A stretch of 64,000 nucleotides of DNA from Bradyrhizobiaceae bacterium PARB1 (GCA_002256345.1 NKIY01000005.1:66485-130484); one strand, 5' to 3'. Shown: positions 22,701 to 28,993, counted from the first letter of the stretch. The notes: a model not told the origin generated them from the sequence alone. Program-made: numbers and translations.

Positions 22701-23633
22701 CGGCGTGCCGATCGAGCCGGCATTGCTGACCTCCGAGCCGATCATCAACACGAAGCCGCCGCCGGAGGTCACCGAGGTCGGCGCACGCGTGTTGATTGAC
22801 GCGCCGGCCTCCACCGTCACCTTGCCGCCGGCTGCGGTAAAGCTCGGCGTTGTGCCGGTCAGCGTGCCGAAGATGCCGTCGCGGAAGTGGCTGTCGGTGA
22901 TCCCAGCCGTCGAGGCGATCAGCGACCCCACATTCACCTGCGACGCGCCGCCAAAGATGATGCCGCTCTGGTTGATCACATAGACATGCCCATCGGCCTT
23001 GATATTGCCGAGGATCTGGCTCGGCGGAATGGTCTGTCCGGGGACACCGGTGACGCGGTTGAGCGCGACCCAGTCGCGGTTGCCCTGCTGGTCGAAGGTC
23101 AATGTGGTGCGGGGGCCGACATTGAAGCTCTGCCAGTTCAGGATCGCCTGCTGCATGGTCTGGCGGATATTGACCTCGGTCTGCCCCTTGCCGTCCGCGC
23201 CCTGCGTCGGCGCGTTCGCGCCGATCCAGCCGCCGCCGGACAGCAGGCCGCCTGCACCCAGACCATTGGGTACGGTGACCGGCGCCGTCGCCGAGACCTG
23301 CGCGATCGCTGCCGCCGCCCGTGCTGCGGCCTGTGTGGACTGCATATCCTGAACGGCGCGCGCCGCCCGCGCTAGCGAGTCCTGCGTCTGCCGGGTGGCC
23401 GCTGCGGCCTGTTGAGCTGCCTGCGATGCGGCATCTGCAGCTATGTTCGGCGCGGAAACTGCGCCGCCTGCACCGCCGCCATTCAGCGCGCGGGCGAACG
23501 CCTCGTTGCTCCCGACCAACATCCCAAGAAGGCTGACACCAGCCAGGAAAATGCGGTGCGAACGACGTTCGCGGGTCGAAACGACCGACATAGGCGACAG
23601 GCGACGGACGTTGGCGACTTCAAAAGCGGGCAT
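10740..23633 (-). CDS. Giant filamentous-haemagglutinin-like exoprotein (copy B, 4297 residues)
   Basis: It begins with a signal peptide with a long charged front (about 1-48), then an Ala/Gln-rich, coiled-coil-like stretch (about 60-112). A TPS haemagglutination domain follows (about 150-400; VNIRQTMQQAILNWQSFNVG, then VINQSGIIFGG). Next come several thousand residues of G/N/V/D-rich repeats typical of a right-handed beta-helix. The C-terminal portion (about residue 3950 on; GVRTLFGGGIEMLTPGGQQ, INAGRGSKTTVIYTPP) matches the DUF3739 type of large haemagglutinins. Such proteins are exported by two-partner secretion and act in adhesion or aggregation. It is the last gene of cassette B and has the GAGAGAAATCC ribosome-binding region shared with copy A. 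No frameshift is seen in 12.9 kb. The last about 100 residues are charged, which is not usual for the secreted fibre. Confidence 0.92.
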   Translation of the reverse strand: MPAFEVANVRRLSPMSVVSTRERRSHRIFLAGVSLLGMLVGSNEAFARALNGGGAGGAVSAPNIAADAASQAAQQAAAATRQTQDSLARAARAVQDMQSTQAAARAAAAIAQVSATAPVTVPNGLGAGGLLSGGGWIGANAPTQGADGKGQTEVNIRQTMQQAILNWQSFNVGPRTTLTFDQQGNRDWVALNRVTGVPGQTIPPSQILGNIKADGHVYVINQSGIIFGGASQVNVGSLIASTAGITDSHFRDGIFGTLTGTTPSFTAAGGKVTVEAGASINTRAPTSVTSGGGFVLMIGSEVSNAGSIGTPKGQTILAAGDDFVLRRGFATDANTSSTTRGIEIAPRFVAGSTSGTVSNRGLVFAQQGDVTLAGRTLTQDGLLIATTSVNTRGTIHLSNSASDSNGSVALGAGSLTAILPEVDSKDTALDSQRDGLIAASAAANLIRATTSSGIFDNLSLLADRQDQSRIEIVTGGTVTFEGGSHTAAQGGQIAVSAGGRIFTEQGAHLDVSGVRNVALAMASNNIKINVQGNELRDSPLNRDAEILRNNDVWIDVRTLTLLPAGTGGYASDRYYTSGGLLEVGGYLTTTPHTIGEWSAIGGTITLQGPEVIAQRGAVFDLSGGSLDYAAGWIRSTNLIGNDGRRYSADKAPGDMKIAGYAGAFARQHQIQGRVDERLTEVWTTIFDRGRTSLRWEDGYSVGRDAGRLILSVPTAVFEADILTDTITGRGQTSKRANGVTDGYKVTQTTVAQNGALEIGRHGALGLIGAHDIDVRIGEFVSISENSDRFSVLPAGRTSTVWLDAGWLNEQRLGKLDIATGTLSGSVTKGSITIVSDLKLADGGIVNLVAPVIDIKADITAHGGAVTATNQLVSHEVQGGVVTARTTELLKGDATGVRIHAESTIDTRGVWTNATLDRSDLRGLAFIDGGDVKLQSTGNVTLDAGSRIDTSSGGAMLATGKTKGGTGGNVTLRAGRLLASGTQTGVLTLRGDIRGYGVNGGGTLSLQTDGAFVSGGNVLLKDGELGVGEVAIIDLVLDKPLSLQAGDIAPIDITLTRTSFRAGETLDRDVNWMTLFGSNVLVNIPVGSLGWTIPSTMTVFVGGTAYGSGQTVPAGATVTGIRSGSTLPAGYRVSAGALPNGLPVFSFDYSISAGDVLPEAVTLPAGSLIPAGTIGAIYDSERLKVKPVSNLVLPTDLLRSGFTRYEINARQGVAVIGDTVLAPVVPVLGFTSDAHTIASGTHSGDALAPMLMPLFMNNPRTSSLMQRPGADLVLSSGLPVGGSDWAPRSSILIGEHAQIVVDPGRAVRLEGGGQITVEGRIEAAGGSIVILNKRQLQNGDSGRGLDPHGLSIWIGAKAVLDAAGRAYAAVDIAGRQYGTVLDGGSILLGSEGGSFDETGQRPSADAFIVVRPGALLDVSGASLGIDQSLLSGSSLFNKGPSGVVSNVASDGGSIVMRSYNGIYNEGTLLARSGGAGAAGGSLILELETPIYYQRYGNLGSNSSMRTEASVPNWLRSGRVLTVTQGGLADTLPADLVAGRASASLAVGYAGLSVKQIEDAGFDSVALSARNAIVFDGDISLRLGRSLTLAQGTLNNTSPSGVVSLSAPYVLLDGHTSLAVSGSNAAGAVYPGAKAGTMQLWEAGSSLAIDAGLIDVKNRVHANFAATTLSSMSDLRFLAAADPILAEQATLLASIGDLTLIAGQIYPASNVVARVYAGASLDWNGGQGESGSAAIRVARSRLTIGRPDNAVASTPYSLFGDIHFSAGQIVQGGTIRAPLGAITLEGDGSIFDPNVAQYHLPSLVELLPGSITSVSASGLVIPYGGTADGVSYLANGRAAVTYDLFTGQRSDSPMGARAGIRIMSSNIVTNEGSLVDVSGGGALAGAAFVQGRGGSVDTLLYPLVASNPANSVSSSGNTVYAILPGVVTAPMTGGYSAAWTGATPDIGRQVTISHGVPGLPAGTYTLLPANYALLPGAFRVEIGASSRNAIAGAISLGSGSYVLSGIQGIANTAIRDTLTTQLIVTSGAVVRTYSQYNETGYADFQTAQAAITGAARPLLERDGRFLEIALRSLTSVHDGGEASNNIPALVFDGKASFASAPGGYAGALLVNGGQSNNGGGHTLRITGPNEPITNIASWWDGSSWVVERAVTAVAAATINAIGAPSVYIGGTPTRGGASQNVVTVAYGGFENVVLGRDAVVKAGQIIVTSNSRSGQGITFEAGAGLSTLGMPGLMPDSLLGVQYGLSGVVASSGWIDLAPMTSNMSSGTGLNTVTLQDGAFLYADGTVGFTAHAVDIQGTPRIAARYLALSASAFNIYDAATVGNLASALPAGLTLTQGFLTSLLQGRGDPDGRAPAAQSLTLTAGNLINFIGDVAISTYDANGKSLLDELVLNSPAIYGLGTGHARVTTDTLVWNGNVTAVSNGADTDYLSTLPGAVTAGGPGTGSGILDVHARQIVLGYPRVAQARNETEVGRLLLGFSDVNFVGSERIVSNNTGRLNVYQSGPSPDMDYKAGTYTGTGGNLNLVTPLLTGEGGSTVTYRAGGRITVKAPDNVVAPAVAGHYGAVINLAADSIDIATNIALPSGRLTLTATNDILLRDSANIDLAGRAIQFYDVTKYSRGGDVVAESTRGNILMDGGARIHVSAQHNDAGSIKLTATDAAGGNVRLLGTLSGATRGEHAGGSIDIRAQTIGDGDLTTSFAVLNTRLNDGGFLARRSFVLKQGNLVIGDELRAQDVNVSVDGGSLTVVGLIDAHGSKPGRIALAATNGLTIASTARLDVHGTVIQVDSYGAPIDASNRGHIELTAAQAGRLVIEGGATFDLSSPDGIARGQLNLNAWRTSETGNDVKLDVTGLVNIIGAKDVAVYGLWSYSPTDADGSVVQDNGTATPVSNAGIVGLDQIDAVNRQFMSNAAANADLSQRLGRLPGAKLLPGVNIVRDTSISLFIPPGTSTVPAWLDASFIGREIKFIAPQNIDLPWYYEIFGGDGMGPLFAVRDENGKFVWDTSPGIGYQSDDFVKNLEQGKTYTFIVTKEIVQDARVLARLLAVLFPNGLNLGTANSNGNITVKGDIDLSRYRYGSDAVTNPTQANYGAGSPGKLVLRAAGDLTVNGSISDGFALVTKQSPATYKDYVVNIATDAHFQPVSTRYDLRAGQSVIVTRDWTITVADLPSTLGASRPQDQSGRSYAIGETVPVGTVLTYLRIRSTSAAALSNLFAGSIDTPGQPIYVGASVDAPMLAAGSRSWSIILASGADVQSANANTVRAATTLLGAGNLVLSNPASTETQGVYVPNVIRTGTGDLSLLAGGDITMKSLYGVYTAGSQINPAGVTLSANSYIADGGGDLRLNAQGDLTGYVYQASLDGGASIYNSSSVGHWLLRTGNDTTSATWSINFGSYALGAGTVSRWYGFTGFGALGGGNVAVDVGGNAGVLEALTGLGDNRPQSAALVIATGASGYVTRIDRSNNAVAGGALVQAGGGDLGIRIGGKLNPGSVLSRDIEQKYGAGLNGVVTAIRGEIGLSAAAIGTVPLAYGESAANDARAADPYAVSGMKLIYSDGGFKVGAAGGGLQLVLGDASARLDTLGDLVLTSVGDPGQLPSVLSSATDGWFTLWRPDTGIELLSAGGNLVPMRAITNGFNLTTNVNSNTDPSWSSSMLPASFEVVAAGGSILYGTASSSGYVFELAPSPKGKLSLLARDSIFASADGGYSVVWNVSGADWGPNAIPNPFRPATAPSPLGFSSFYAFGPDSVGTAGRDAGDPIRLYAANGDIVNALLGQVNAFTSNGVSYTWYVAAPQPGRVLAGRDLVNFGTGSGRLDFAGRPFAFAASLILNRDATDVSVIRAGRDILHANVQIGGPGSLDVVAGRNLYQADKGSIASVGSIAPNDSRPGASILMQAGAGANGPNYAALLPYLDPANLALVGTPLLDQPGKVAKTYETELRAWLKHRYSHDAASDEAARAYFAALAPEQQQIFLRQVYFAELRAGGREYNDVTSSRYGSYLRGRQMIAALFPDRDTDGNAIDYRGDMTMFGGSGVRTLFGGGIEMLTPGGQQVIGVEGVVPAATAGVVTQGAGDISIYSKGSVLLGLSRIMTTFGGNVLAWSAEGDINAGRGSKTTVIYTPPKRVYDDYGNVTLSPDVPSSGAGIATLNPVPEVDAGDIDLIAPLGTIDAGEAGIRVSGNINLAALQILNAANIQVQGTAAGIPAVQAPSITAALTATNATAATQQAAAPTQSGNERPSVIIVEVLGYGGGSGEESKEDDKRLKKEDERQTYNRDSNVRVLGYSTLSASEMSGLNDAEKAAIRN
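21603..23633 (-). repeat. Long direct repeat, copy B (matches 1-2049)
   Basis: This is the 5' 2 kb of the giant exoprotein gene, which matches the first 2 kb of the window almost base for base in long stretches. The match includes the leader, the Ala/Gln-rich stretch, the TPS domain and the following beta-helix. Confidence 0.85.
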
Positions 23634-23901
23634 GGATTTCTCTCGGCAACCACTGAATCAAAGGCATGATCCGCCAGAACGCCTCCGCCACCCTCGGACC
23701 AGAACGGCCAGAGGCGATGCAGAGCTATCCCTTGCGGATCCTCTTACTCAGTAGTCAGTCGCTCGCACCTAAAAGCCGCAAACTTTTCTTAAGAATTTTT
23801 TTTGCGCGGACGCTATTTCGGCAAAAAATCGTGCAGAGATCGCGCAGAGTAATAAAACTGTCACACAAGCACATCACTTGCCGTGCCGCCCGTCGGGGCT
23901 G
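23634..23901 (-). promoter_or_regulatory. Probable promoter region of the giant exoprotein gene
   Basis: 268 bases between fecR copy B and the exoprotein start. It is much more AT-rich than its surroundings, with a run of eight A on the minus strand and a perfect 10-base palindrome TTCTTAAGAA at 23786-23795. TGTGACAG near 23858 could be part of an ECF -35. No consensus can be fixed by comparison with copy A. Confidence 0.4.
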
Positions 23902-24903
23902 CTAACTGACAAGTACGATTCCACCCGGCAAATGTCTGGTTCGCGCGCCAAAGGCATTGCTGAGATAGCCGACGACTTCATCGATCTGGTCCAGCCGGAA
24001 ACCGGCCATGACGCGCCGTTGCGAGAGTCGGTTATTGACGAGAATGATCTTCCCGGCCCGGTAGCGATTGACCTCATCGACGACCTGCTCAAGCGGCACG
24101 TCGCGAAACACCAGGAGACCACGTTGCCATGCGGTCGCGACTGACGGATCGATGGTCGTGGCCCCGCTGATGCCCTCATTGCCGTAGCTGACTTGCTGTC
24201 CAGATTTCAGCACGATCCGCTTGGTGCGGAAGGAGGTCTCGACTTCGCCATCCACACAGGTCACCCACACCGACGCACCAACGCATTTGACGTCAAAATT
24301 CGCCTGATCCGCCCTGCTCTCCCCGCCGCGGGCAGCGACCAGGACCGCTTGCCTGGCATCCGCCTTCACCGACACGGCAAGCTGACCGGAAATCAGTTCA
24401 AGCGTGGTGTGACGATCCGCCGTCACGGGTTCGGAAACGCTGGTTTGGGAATCCAACTCGACACTGACCCCGGAGGCCACAGCAAGCTGGCGGCGCTCGC
24501 CTGTGCCGGTGCGATGCGGGGCGGTCCATTCCGACGCCGATGGCCATAGATGCAGCGGCGGTTTGACAACGAGATAGGCGGCACTTGCCGCCACCGCGCC
24601 AGCGAAGAACACACGCCGGCTCGGCATCCGCAGCGGACCTGACGCGCGGACCGAACGTCGCGCGGTGTCCTGTGCGCGCGCCTCATGCACGACCTTGCCG
24701 AGCACATCCCACAACAGATTTGCCTTGGCCAGCGCGCGACGATGCTCCCGGCTTGCCATCCGCCAGCGCTCCAGCGCGGCGAGATCGGCAACGCTGAGCT
24801 GCCTGGCGCCGAGCTTGGCCGCCCAGTCGCGCGCCTCGCGGTCTATCCGCTCGCTTTTTGCGTTGGGGTGCTCGGGCTCCGCTGGTATATCGGTATCAGA
24901 CAT
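23902..24903 (-). CDS. FecR-type anti-sigma/sigma regulator (copy B)
   Basis: 333 residues with the same order as copy A: a DUF4880-like cytoplasmic part (about 20-75; DREARDWAAKLGARQLS, ALERWRMASREHR), a membrane helix preceded by SRRVFFAG (about 95-113), a FecR domain (about 130-245) and a C-terminal STN-like part ending LPGGIVLVS. The last 80 residues resemble copy A well and the rest only moderately. It starts 32 bases after the sigma gene. In Fec-type systems the protein is both inhibitor and activator of its sigma factor at the inner membrane. Confidence 0.93.
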   Translation of the reverse strand: MSDTDIPAEPEHPNAKSERIDREARDWAAKLGARQLSVADLAALERWRMASREHRRALAKANLLWDVLGKVVHEARAQDTARRSVRASGPLRMPSRRVFFAGAVAASAAYLVVKPPLHLWPSASEWTAPHRTGTGERRQLAVASGVSVELDSQTSVSEPVTADRHTTLELISGQLAVSVKADARQAVLVAARGGESRADQANFDVKCVGASVWVTCVDGEVETSFRTKRIVLKSGQQVSYGNEGISGATTIDPSVATAWQRGLLVFRDVPLEQVVDEVNRYRAGKIILVNNRLSQRRVMAGFRLDQIDEVVGYLSNAFGARTRHLPGGIVLVS

Positions 24904-24935
24904 GAACTTTCATCTTTTGCACAAGACCTCCAGTC

Positions 24936-25487
24936 CTATGACGGTTCGAAACCGCGATTGCCGCGCTGATTTTGACGAATTTTTTCTTGGCGGCCGGCAA
25001 AATAGTCGAAGGCCTGTTTGAGTTCGCGATCGACCGTGTCGGTCGAGACACCGAATTTTCCCGCAACCTCGATGCGCGACATGCCATCCAGCCGGACCGC
25101 CAGGAAGATATCGCGCCGACGCTGCGGCAATTCGTTCAGCGCCACCAGCAACTCGCGCCATTCCTGCTGCGCCTGAAGAATTTCCTCCGGATCGAGTTCG
25201 TGCTCGTCCTGCCGTCGCACCGCTTCGACTGTCGCCTTATCGACCCAGCGACGATCGCGGCTGCGGGCGTCGGCGGCTACGTTGAGGGCCGTCCGATAGA
25301 GATAGGCGTCCACGTTGCGGATTTCCTGGCCGCTGTCGGCCTTGTCCTGACCAAGCCGCAAATAGGTCTCGTGCAAGATCTCGGTCGCGAGATCGGCAGA
25401 ACCGAAGCGCCGCATCAGCCGATCTTTCAGTCCGCGATAGTCGCGTATCAGCACATCACGAAGCTTGACTGGCCCAGCTTTGATCAT
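24936..25487 (-). CDS. ECF RNA polymerase sigma factor, FecI-like (copy B)
   Basis: 183 residues. Region 2 (about 8-75) carries TEILHETYLRL and AYLYRTALNVAADARSRDRR. Region 4 (about 115-170) carries LPQRRRDIFLAVRLDGMSRIEVAGKF-type helices. Its ATG overlaps the STN gene stop (ATGA), as in copy A. Sequence similarity to the copy A sigma factor is low compared with that of the exoprotein N-termini, so the two sigma factors probably recognise different promoters. Confidence 0.93.
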   Translation of the reverse strand: MIKAGPVKLRDVLIRDYRGLKDRLMRRFGSADLATEILHETYLRLGQDKADSGQEIRNVDAYLYRTALNVAADARSRDRRWVDKATVEAVRRQDEHELDPEEILQAQQEWRELLVALNELPQRRRDIFLAVRLDGMSRIEVAGKFGVSTDTVDRELKQAFDYFAGRQEKIRQNQRGNRGFEPS

Positions 25488-26185
25488 CGGTTCAGGACCG
25501 GCATCGATGGCAGATTTGCCGCGTGCGATGCGCAGGCATTGTCGCCCGCCCCTTCGCGCGGAAGGATCGCAAGCTTTACCGGCTGAGGAAGACCTGCAGG
25601 TAAAGGCCCGATCGCAGCGACATTCAACAACGCTCGTGTGATTACCCTATCGAGGCCTCTGCTCCCCGTCGAACTGTCCAATTCAACGCGCGTCACATCG
25701 CCCGCTTGCCCGAGCCAAAGGCGCATCACGACTCGATAATGCGTCGGACGCGTCTCGTCCCGCCCGCACAAGGCGGCGATCACAGCCTGCTGGACTAACG
25801 CTGAATAGGAAGAAAAGCGTGGAAGGGGCTGCCTCTCGTTGCCGGGAAGCAGCGGCTCCAGCAGAAACGCCCGCTCGCCGATGGCCCGGGGATACAATCC
25901 AGTCCCGGACAGTAGCCGCCGCAGACCCTGCTCCGCTGAAAAAGTCCCGCTCAATTCGGTCGATCGACGCGACGCCGTCAACAGACTGTCCGCGATCACC
26001 GAGACTCTGGAGACCTCCATATATTGCAGCAGGGCAAGCTCCAATGACTGCGCAGGCACGTCGAACGTGATGCGCCGCCCATCCACGTCATGGCCGTCTC
26101 CGGCAGCCAAAGCGGAAAACGTCGTCGAAATCACTGCAACCATCGCTGCAACGCGAACCAGCCAACCCAACCGTCGGGCATTCAT
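25484..26185 (-). CDS. STN-domain / TonB-C-domain signalling protein (copy B)
   Basis: 233 residues from the ATG at 26185; a TTG three codons earlier (26194) is an alternative, and neither has a strong ribosome-binding site. A signal peptide (about 5-28) is followed by an STN domain (about 38-108; FDVPAQSLELALLQYMEVS, then GLRRLLSGTGL) and a TonB C-terminal-like domain (about 122-205; YRVVMRLWLGQAGDVTRVELD). No receptor barrel is attached. It heads cassette B with a 4-base overlap to the sigma gene. The role is inferred: sensing at the periplasm/outer membrane and signalling to FecR. Confidence 0.82.
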   Translation of the reverse strand: MNARRLGWLVRVAAMVAVISTTFSALAAGDGHDVDGRRITFDVPAQSLELALLQYMEVSRVSVIADSLLTASRRSTELSGTFSAEQGLRRLLSGTGLYPRAIGERAFLLEPLLPGNERQPLPRFSSYSALVQQAVIAALCGRDETRPTHYRVVMRLWLGQAGDVTRVELDSSTGSRGLDRVITRALLNVAAIGPLPAGLPQPVKLAILPREGAGDNACASHAANLPSMPVLNR

Positions 26186-26352
26186 ATATTGCAATGGATT
26201 TCGTCAGCGATTTCGCTTCACGCCGAGGATCGAGGCGTACAAGGCAGCCATATCGATCCAATATTACGAACTCATGACTACCATACAGCATCTCATCTGC
26301 GTTGAATCTCAAGATGCCGCGTAGGCGGAGAGCAGCGCAGACGAGAAACCAC

Positions 26353-26395
26353 GGTCGCGGCGTTGATCGTATCAAAGATCGACGCCACCGCGACC
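26353..26395 (-). terminator. Hairpin after the coupling-protein gene
   Basis: GGTCGCGG (26353-26360) and CCGCGACC (26388-26395) with further pairing inside (GATC / GATC) form an imperfect stem-loop 18 bases beyond the stop at 26413. Only a short T-rich tail follows on the minus strand, so terminator function is likely but not certain. Confidence 0.45.
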
Positions 26396-26412
26396 GCGCG
26401 CAATGCCTGGAG

Positions 26413-28164
26413 CTATTCTTTGGCGGGTTCGAAGATTTTTGCGCGGTGGATCACATCGGGCCGGTCTTTGTTCAAGACATAGGCCTCGCCCGTGGCCAGG
26501 CGCTTGATGAAGGCGGGATGGAGCTTGAATTGATGAACGACCCGCGACGATGCGGAATCCGTCCGCTCACCATCGACGATCTGGGCGGTGTATTCGACGG
26601 TCTCCGCGGTCGAAAATAGACCTGCGACGATCTCCGCATCCTCGGATCCAGTCAGCTCGTGGGTGATGAAGGTGTTGACCGAACCGACGACTTGGCGCCG
26701 GAAATCTTCCGATCCTTGAGCAGAGAAATCCGCCCAGCTTTGCGTCGCGAGGCAGACACAAGCCCCGTAAGACCTTCCCATATTGATCAGATTGAGCGTC
26801 GTGGTCGGGTTCGCGAAGAACGAAAACTCGTCCATCACCAGCAGAATTTTCTTTCGGCTCGTCACCAACGTCGCCTTCAGATCGCTGACGACTAAGGATG
26901 CGAGCCCGGTAGCGCCATCAGGGTATTGAAGAGCAGGCAATCCGATATATGCAATTCCGGATTTCTTGCGAAGCCGCCTGAGGTTCAGGATACGCCGCTT
27001 CTCCCGGATCGCCTTTCCGAGATCGAGCAAATCGCCGAAATCGGAGCTTGTGAGATTTTCGACGACCGATTCCAAGCTTTCCTGCACTTTCTTTTCGTTC
27101 TTGCGCCGCCGAATGATTTCCGCGCGCATCTGACTATAATTTTGCCTCCGAACACTCCCCCGCTTTGCAAGGGCGAGCATATTGTTGATTTCGAGACTGC
27201 GTCCGAATGTGTGTAGATCCTGCCTCACACTGCCATATTGGAGAGCCTTGAACGCCGTCTGGGCGTAGGCTGCACTCAACCCTTTGAAATGAGCCTCGCT
27301 CCATTCGCGAAGCTGAATGACGAGTTCTTTCTGCTGCGTCGGCTTCTTTCCGGAGAATGCGTCGTACGAACTGCTTTTCGACGGGTTACCGGCGTCCAGA
27401 GCATGGAATATGCGGCCGCGAGCTTTCGCGATCTTGGCCAAGGCCATCCGAACCTCGATATCGCCTTTCCCATCGAGATAAACGATCGGGATGCCCAGAC
27501 GTGCGCACTCGGTGACGAGCCGCAAAACCGTGACGGTTTTTCCCCGCCCAGATCGACCGGTGACGACGAAATGGCGGGAGAGTTGGTCCCGACCGATCCG
27601 AACAGCGGCACCTGTCATGGCATCTACGCCAAGCAAGATTTGGGCACCGGTGTAGCTGTACGCAACGAACTTGCAGAAGCGTCCTCTCAACCGAGCAAAT
27701 GGCGACGGCTCGGCGCGCAGGGCCGCTCCGAACACCTGCGCTTTAGGCGAATTGAGGTAATCACGTCGCAGAAGCAGCCATCCGCCCCCAAAGATCGAAC
27801 CGATTGAAACTGTTGTCAGCCACGTCGTTGGCTGGGAGGACAGGTGCGTCCAATACACCCACAACGGCATCGGCGTTTCGGACTGGCCAGCGGCACTCCT
27901 CAGTATCGCGTGAAGTGCCATACCATAGCCGCTTGCCGCGCCACTATGCCCGGCCCAAATGGTGGCGATGACGCCAACACAGATCGCGATGATGCCGGTC
28001 TTTGTCAGACTGCCGAAGAACCAACTGACCAGCCGGATGATCAGGATAGCAGCGATGCCCGTCCAAGACAGGGTGGCGATAACGGCGGTCATTGCCAAGA
28101 CACCCGTAAGGATCACGGCGACGTCATGGCTCACGGAGGACGTGGTTGTCTGATTATTACTCAT
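26413..28164 (-). CDS. VirD4/TraG-type conjugative coupling ATPase
   Basis: 583 residues from the ATG at 28164 (AGGAAG upstream; it starts one base after the preceding stop). Two or three N-terminal membrane segments lie at about 14-45, 55-72 and 115-132. The P-loop is GRSGRGKT at 203-210, the Walker B is ILLVMDE at about 440-446, and an LATQS motif follows (about 472-476), as in TraD/TraG/VirD4 proteins with a TraM-recognition-like end. Such proteins bring relaxase-DNA complexes to a type IV secretion channel. The channel genes themselves are not in the window. It is co-directional with the replication-relaxation-like gene. Confidence 0.88.
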   Translation of the reverse strand: MSNNQTTTSSVSHDVAVILTGVLAMTAVIATLSWTGIAAILIIRLVSWFFGSLTKTGIIAICVGVIATIWAGHSGAASGYGMALHAILRSAAGQSETPMPLWVYWTHLSSQPTTWLTTVSIGSIFGGGWLLLRRDYLNSPKAQVFGAALRAEPSPFARLRGRFCKFVAYSYTGAQILLGVDAMTGAAVRIGRDQLSRHFVVTGRSGRGKTVTVLRLVTECARLGIPIVYLDGKGDIEVRMALAKIAKARGRIFHALDAGNPSKSSSYDAFSGKKPTQQKELVIQLREWSEAHFKGLSAAYAQTAFKALQYGSVRQDLHTFGRSLEINNMLALAKRGSVRRQNYSQMRAEIIRRRKNEKKVQESLESVVENLTSSDFGDLLDLGKAIREKRRILNLRRLRKKSGIAYIGLPALQYPDGATGLASLVVSDLKATLVTSRKKILLVMDEFSFFANPTTTLNLINMGRSYGACVCLATQSWADFSAQGSEDFRRQVVGSVNTFITHELTGSEDAEIVAGLFSTAETVEYTAQIVDGERTDSASSRVVHQFKLHPAFIKRLATGEAYVLNKDRPDVIHRAKIFEPAKE

Positions 28165-28165
28165 G

Positions 28166-28795
28166 TTACGCTTCCTGCTGGTCGGACGAACGGATGACGG
28201 CGACGCGCACCAGATGGTCGAGGCCATCGGTGAAGCGCCGCACGAAGCGGGCGAGGCGCGCGTCGGGGACGAGGTAGTAGACAGCGCCGTAGTCGTTGGA
28301 GGACGCATAGGCGTCGATGATCGATTGGAGCCTTGCTGGCGCCTTCATCGACAATTCCAACTCGAATGCGATCCGGCGGCCTTGGCGCGGGATCAGTTCG
28401 ACGTCAGGAACGTGTCCGGCTTTGATGCCGTCCTGGCGCCGCCTCTGGCGGATTCTCCGATCAGAATTCAGAATCCCCTCGCCGAAACGCTTCACGATGC
28501 GCGGCGCCAGATCGACCACCATCGAGTCGTGATGCCAAGTCGCCAAACGTACGCCCGACAGCGGCTCCAGCCCGTCGCCTGCAAGCGAGCAGCCCAATCG
28601 GGTGACCGCAATGGGCTGGACATTCAGACCGTTGACATAATGACGGCAGAGCAGACCGGCATCGATCAGCTTTCGCACCCGTCTTGCAGCCGTGCTGAAA
28701 TCGACATTCCACCTGACACCGATCTGATCGACAGTCACACCGTTCCAGCTATTGACCCAGGGCAAGGTCTCCAGATCACGCTCGGTCACCACCAT
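28166..28795 (-). CDS. Winged-helix / nuclease-like protein, replication-relaxation-like
   Basis: 209 residues. The N-terminal winged helix (about 15-70) reads VTVDQIGVRWNVDFSTAARRVRKLIDAG. The C-terminal half carries PDVELIPRQGRRIAFELELS (from about 130), followed by K, which resembles a PD-(D/E)xK nuclease core and the replication-relaxation (Replic_Relax) family seen in plasmids and integrative elements. GGAGGGG precedes the ATG. It ends one base before the coupling-protein start, so they are one operon. It may nick or bind the transfer origin; the hairpin cluster directly upstream is a natural target. Family assignment is by pattern and moderately sure. Confidence 0.72.
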   Translation of the reverse strand: MVVTERDLETLPWVNSWNGVTVDQIGVRWNVDFSTAARRVRKLIDAGLLCRHYVNGLNVQPIAVTRLGCSLAGDGLEPLSGVRLATWHHDSMVVDLAPRIVKRFGEGILNSDRRIRQRRRQDGIKAGHVPDVELIPRQGRRIAFELELSMKAPARLQSIIDAYASSNDYGAVYYLVPDARLARFVRRFTDGLDHLVRVAVIRSSDQQEA

Positions 28796-28879
28796 TGGAC
28801 CCCTCCTTCCTGAAGAGTCTGTTTGATGCCTTTCGCTCCCCGAGCGCCGCCCACCGCATAGGCTGCCGACTTCTCAAAA

Positions 28880-28953
28880 GCCGTGCTGAGACCCCGACCC
28901 CATGCAATCAACAAACTCTCGTTGATGGCGTGGGGTCGGGGTCTCGGCACGGC
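28880..28953. repeat. Large inverted repeat (23-base arms, 1 mismatch)
   Basis: The left arm is 28880-28902 and the right arm is 28931-28953. The arms pair over 23 bases with one mismatch; the core is GAGACCCCGACCCCA / TGGGGTCGGGGTCTC. Inside, ATCAAC (28907-28912) pairs with GTTGAT (28921-28926) around an 8-base loop, so the whole can fold as one stem of about 33 bases. No T-run follows. It lies about 85 bases upstream of the replication-relaxation-like gene. Confidence 0.85.
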
Positions 28954-28993
28954 GCCAAGCGCCTGAAAAGAAGGCGAAAAGCGAGCGCTGCCT

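Noticed and set aside
10740-23633. A CRISPR array or tandem DNA repeat in the repetitive exoprotein gene
   Set aside because: The repetition is at the level of G/N/V/D-rich protein motifs with irregular spacing; no identical repeats with unique spacers are seen.
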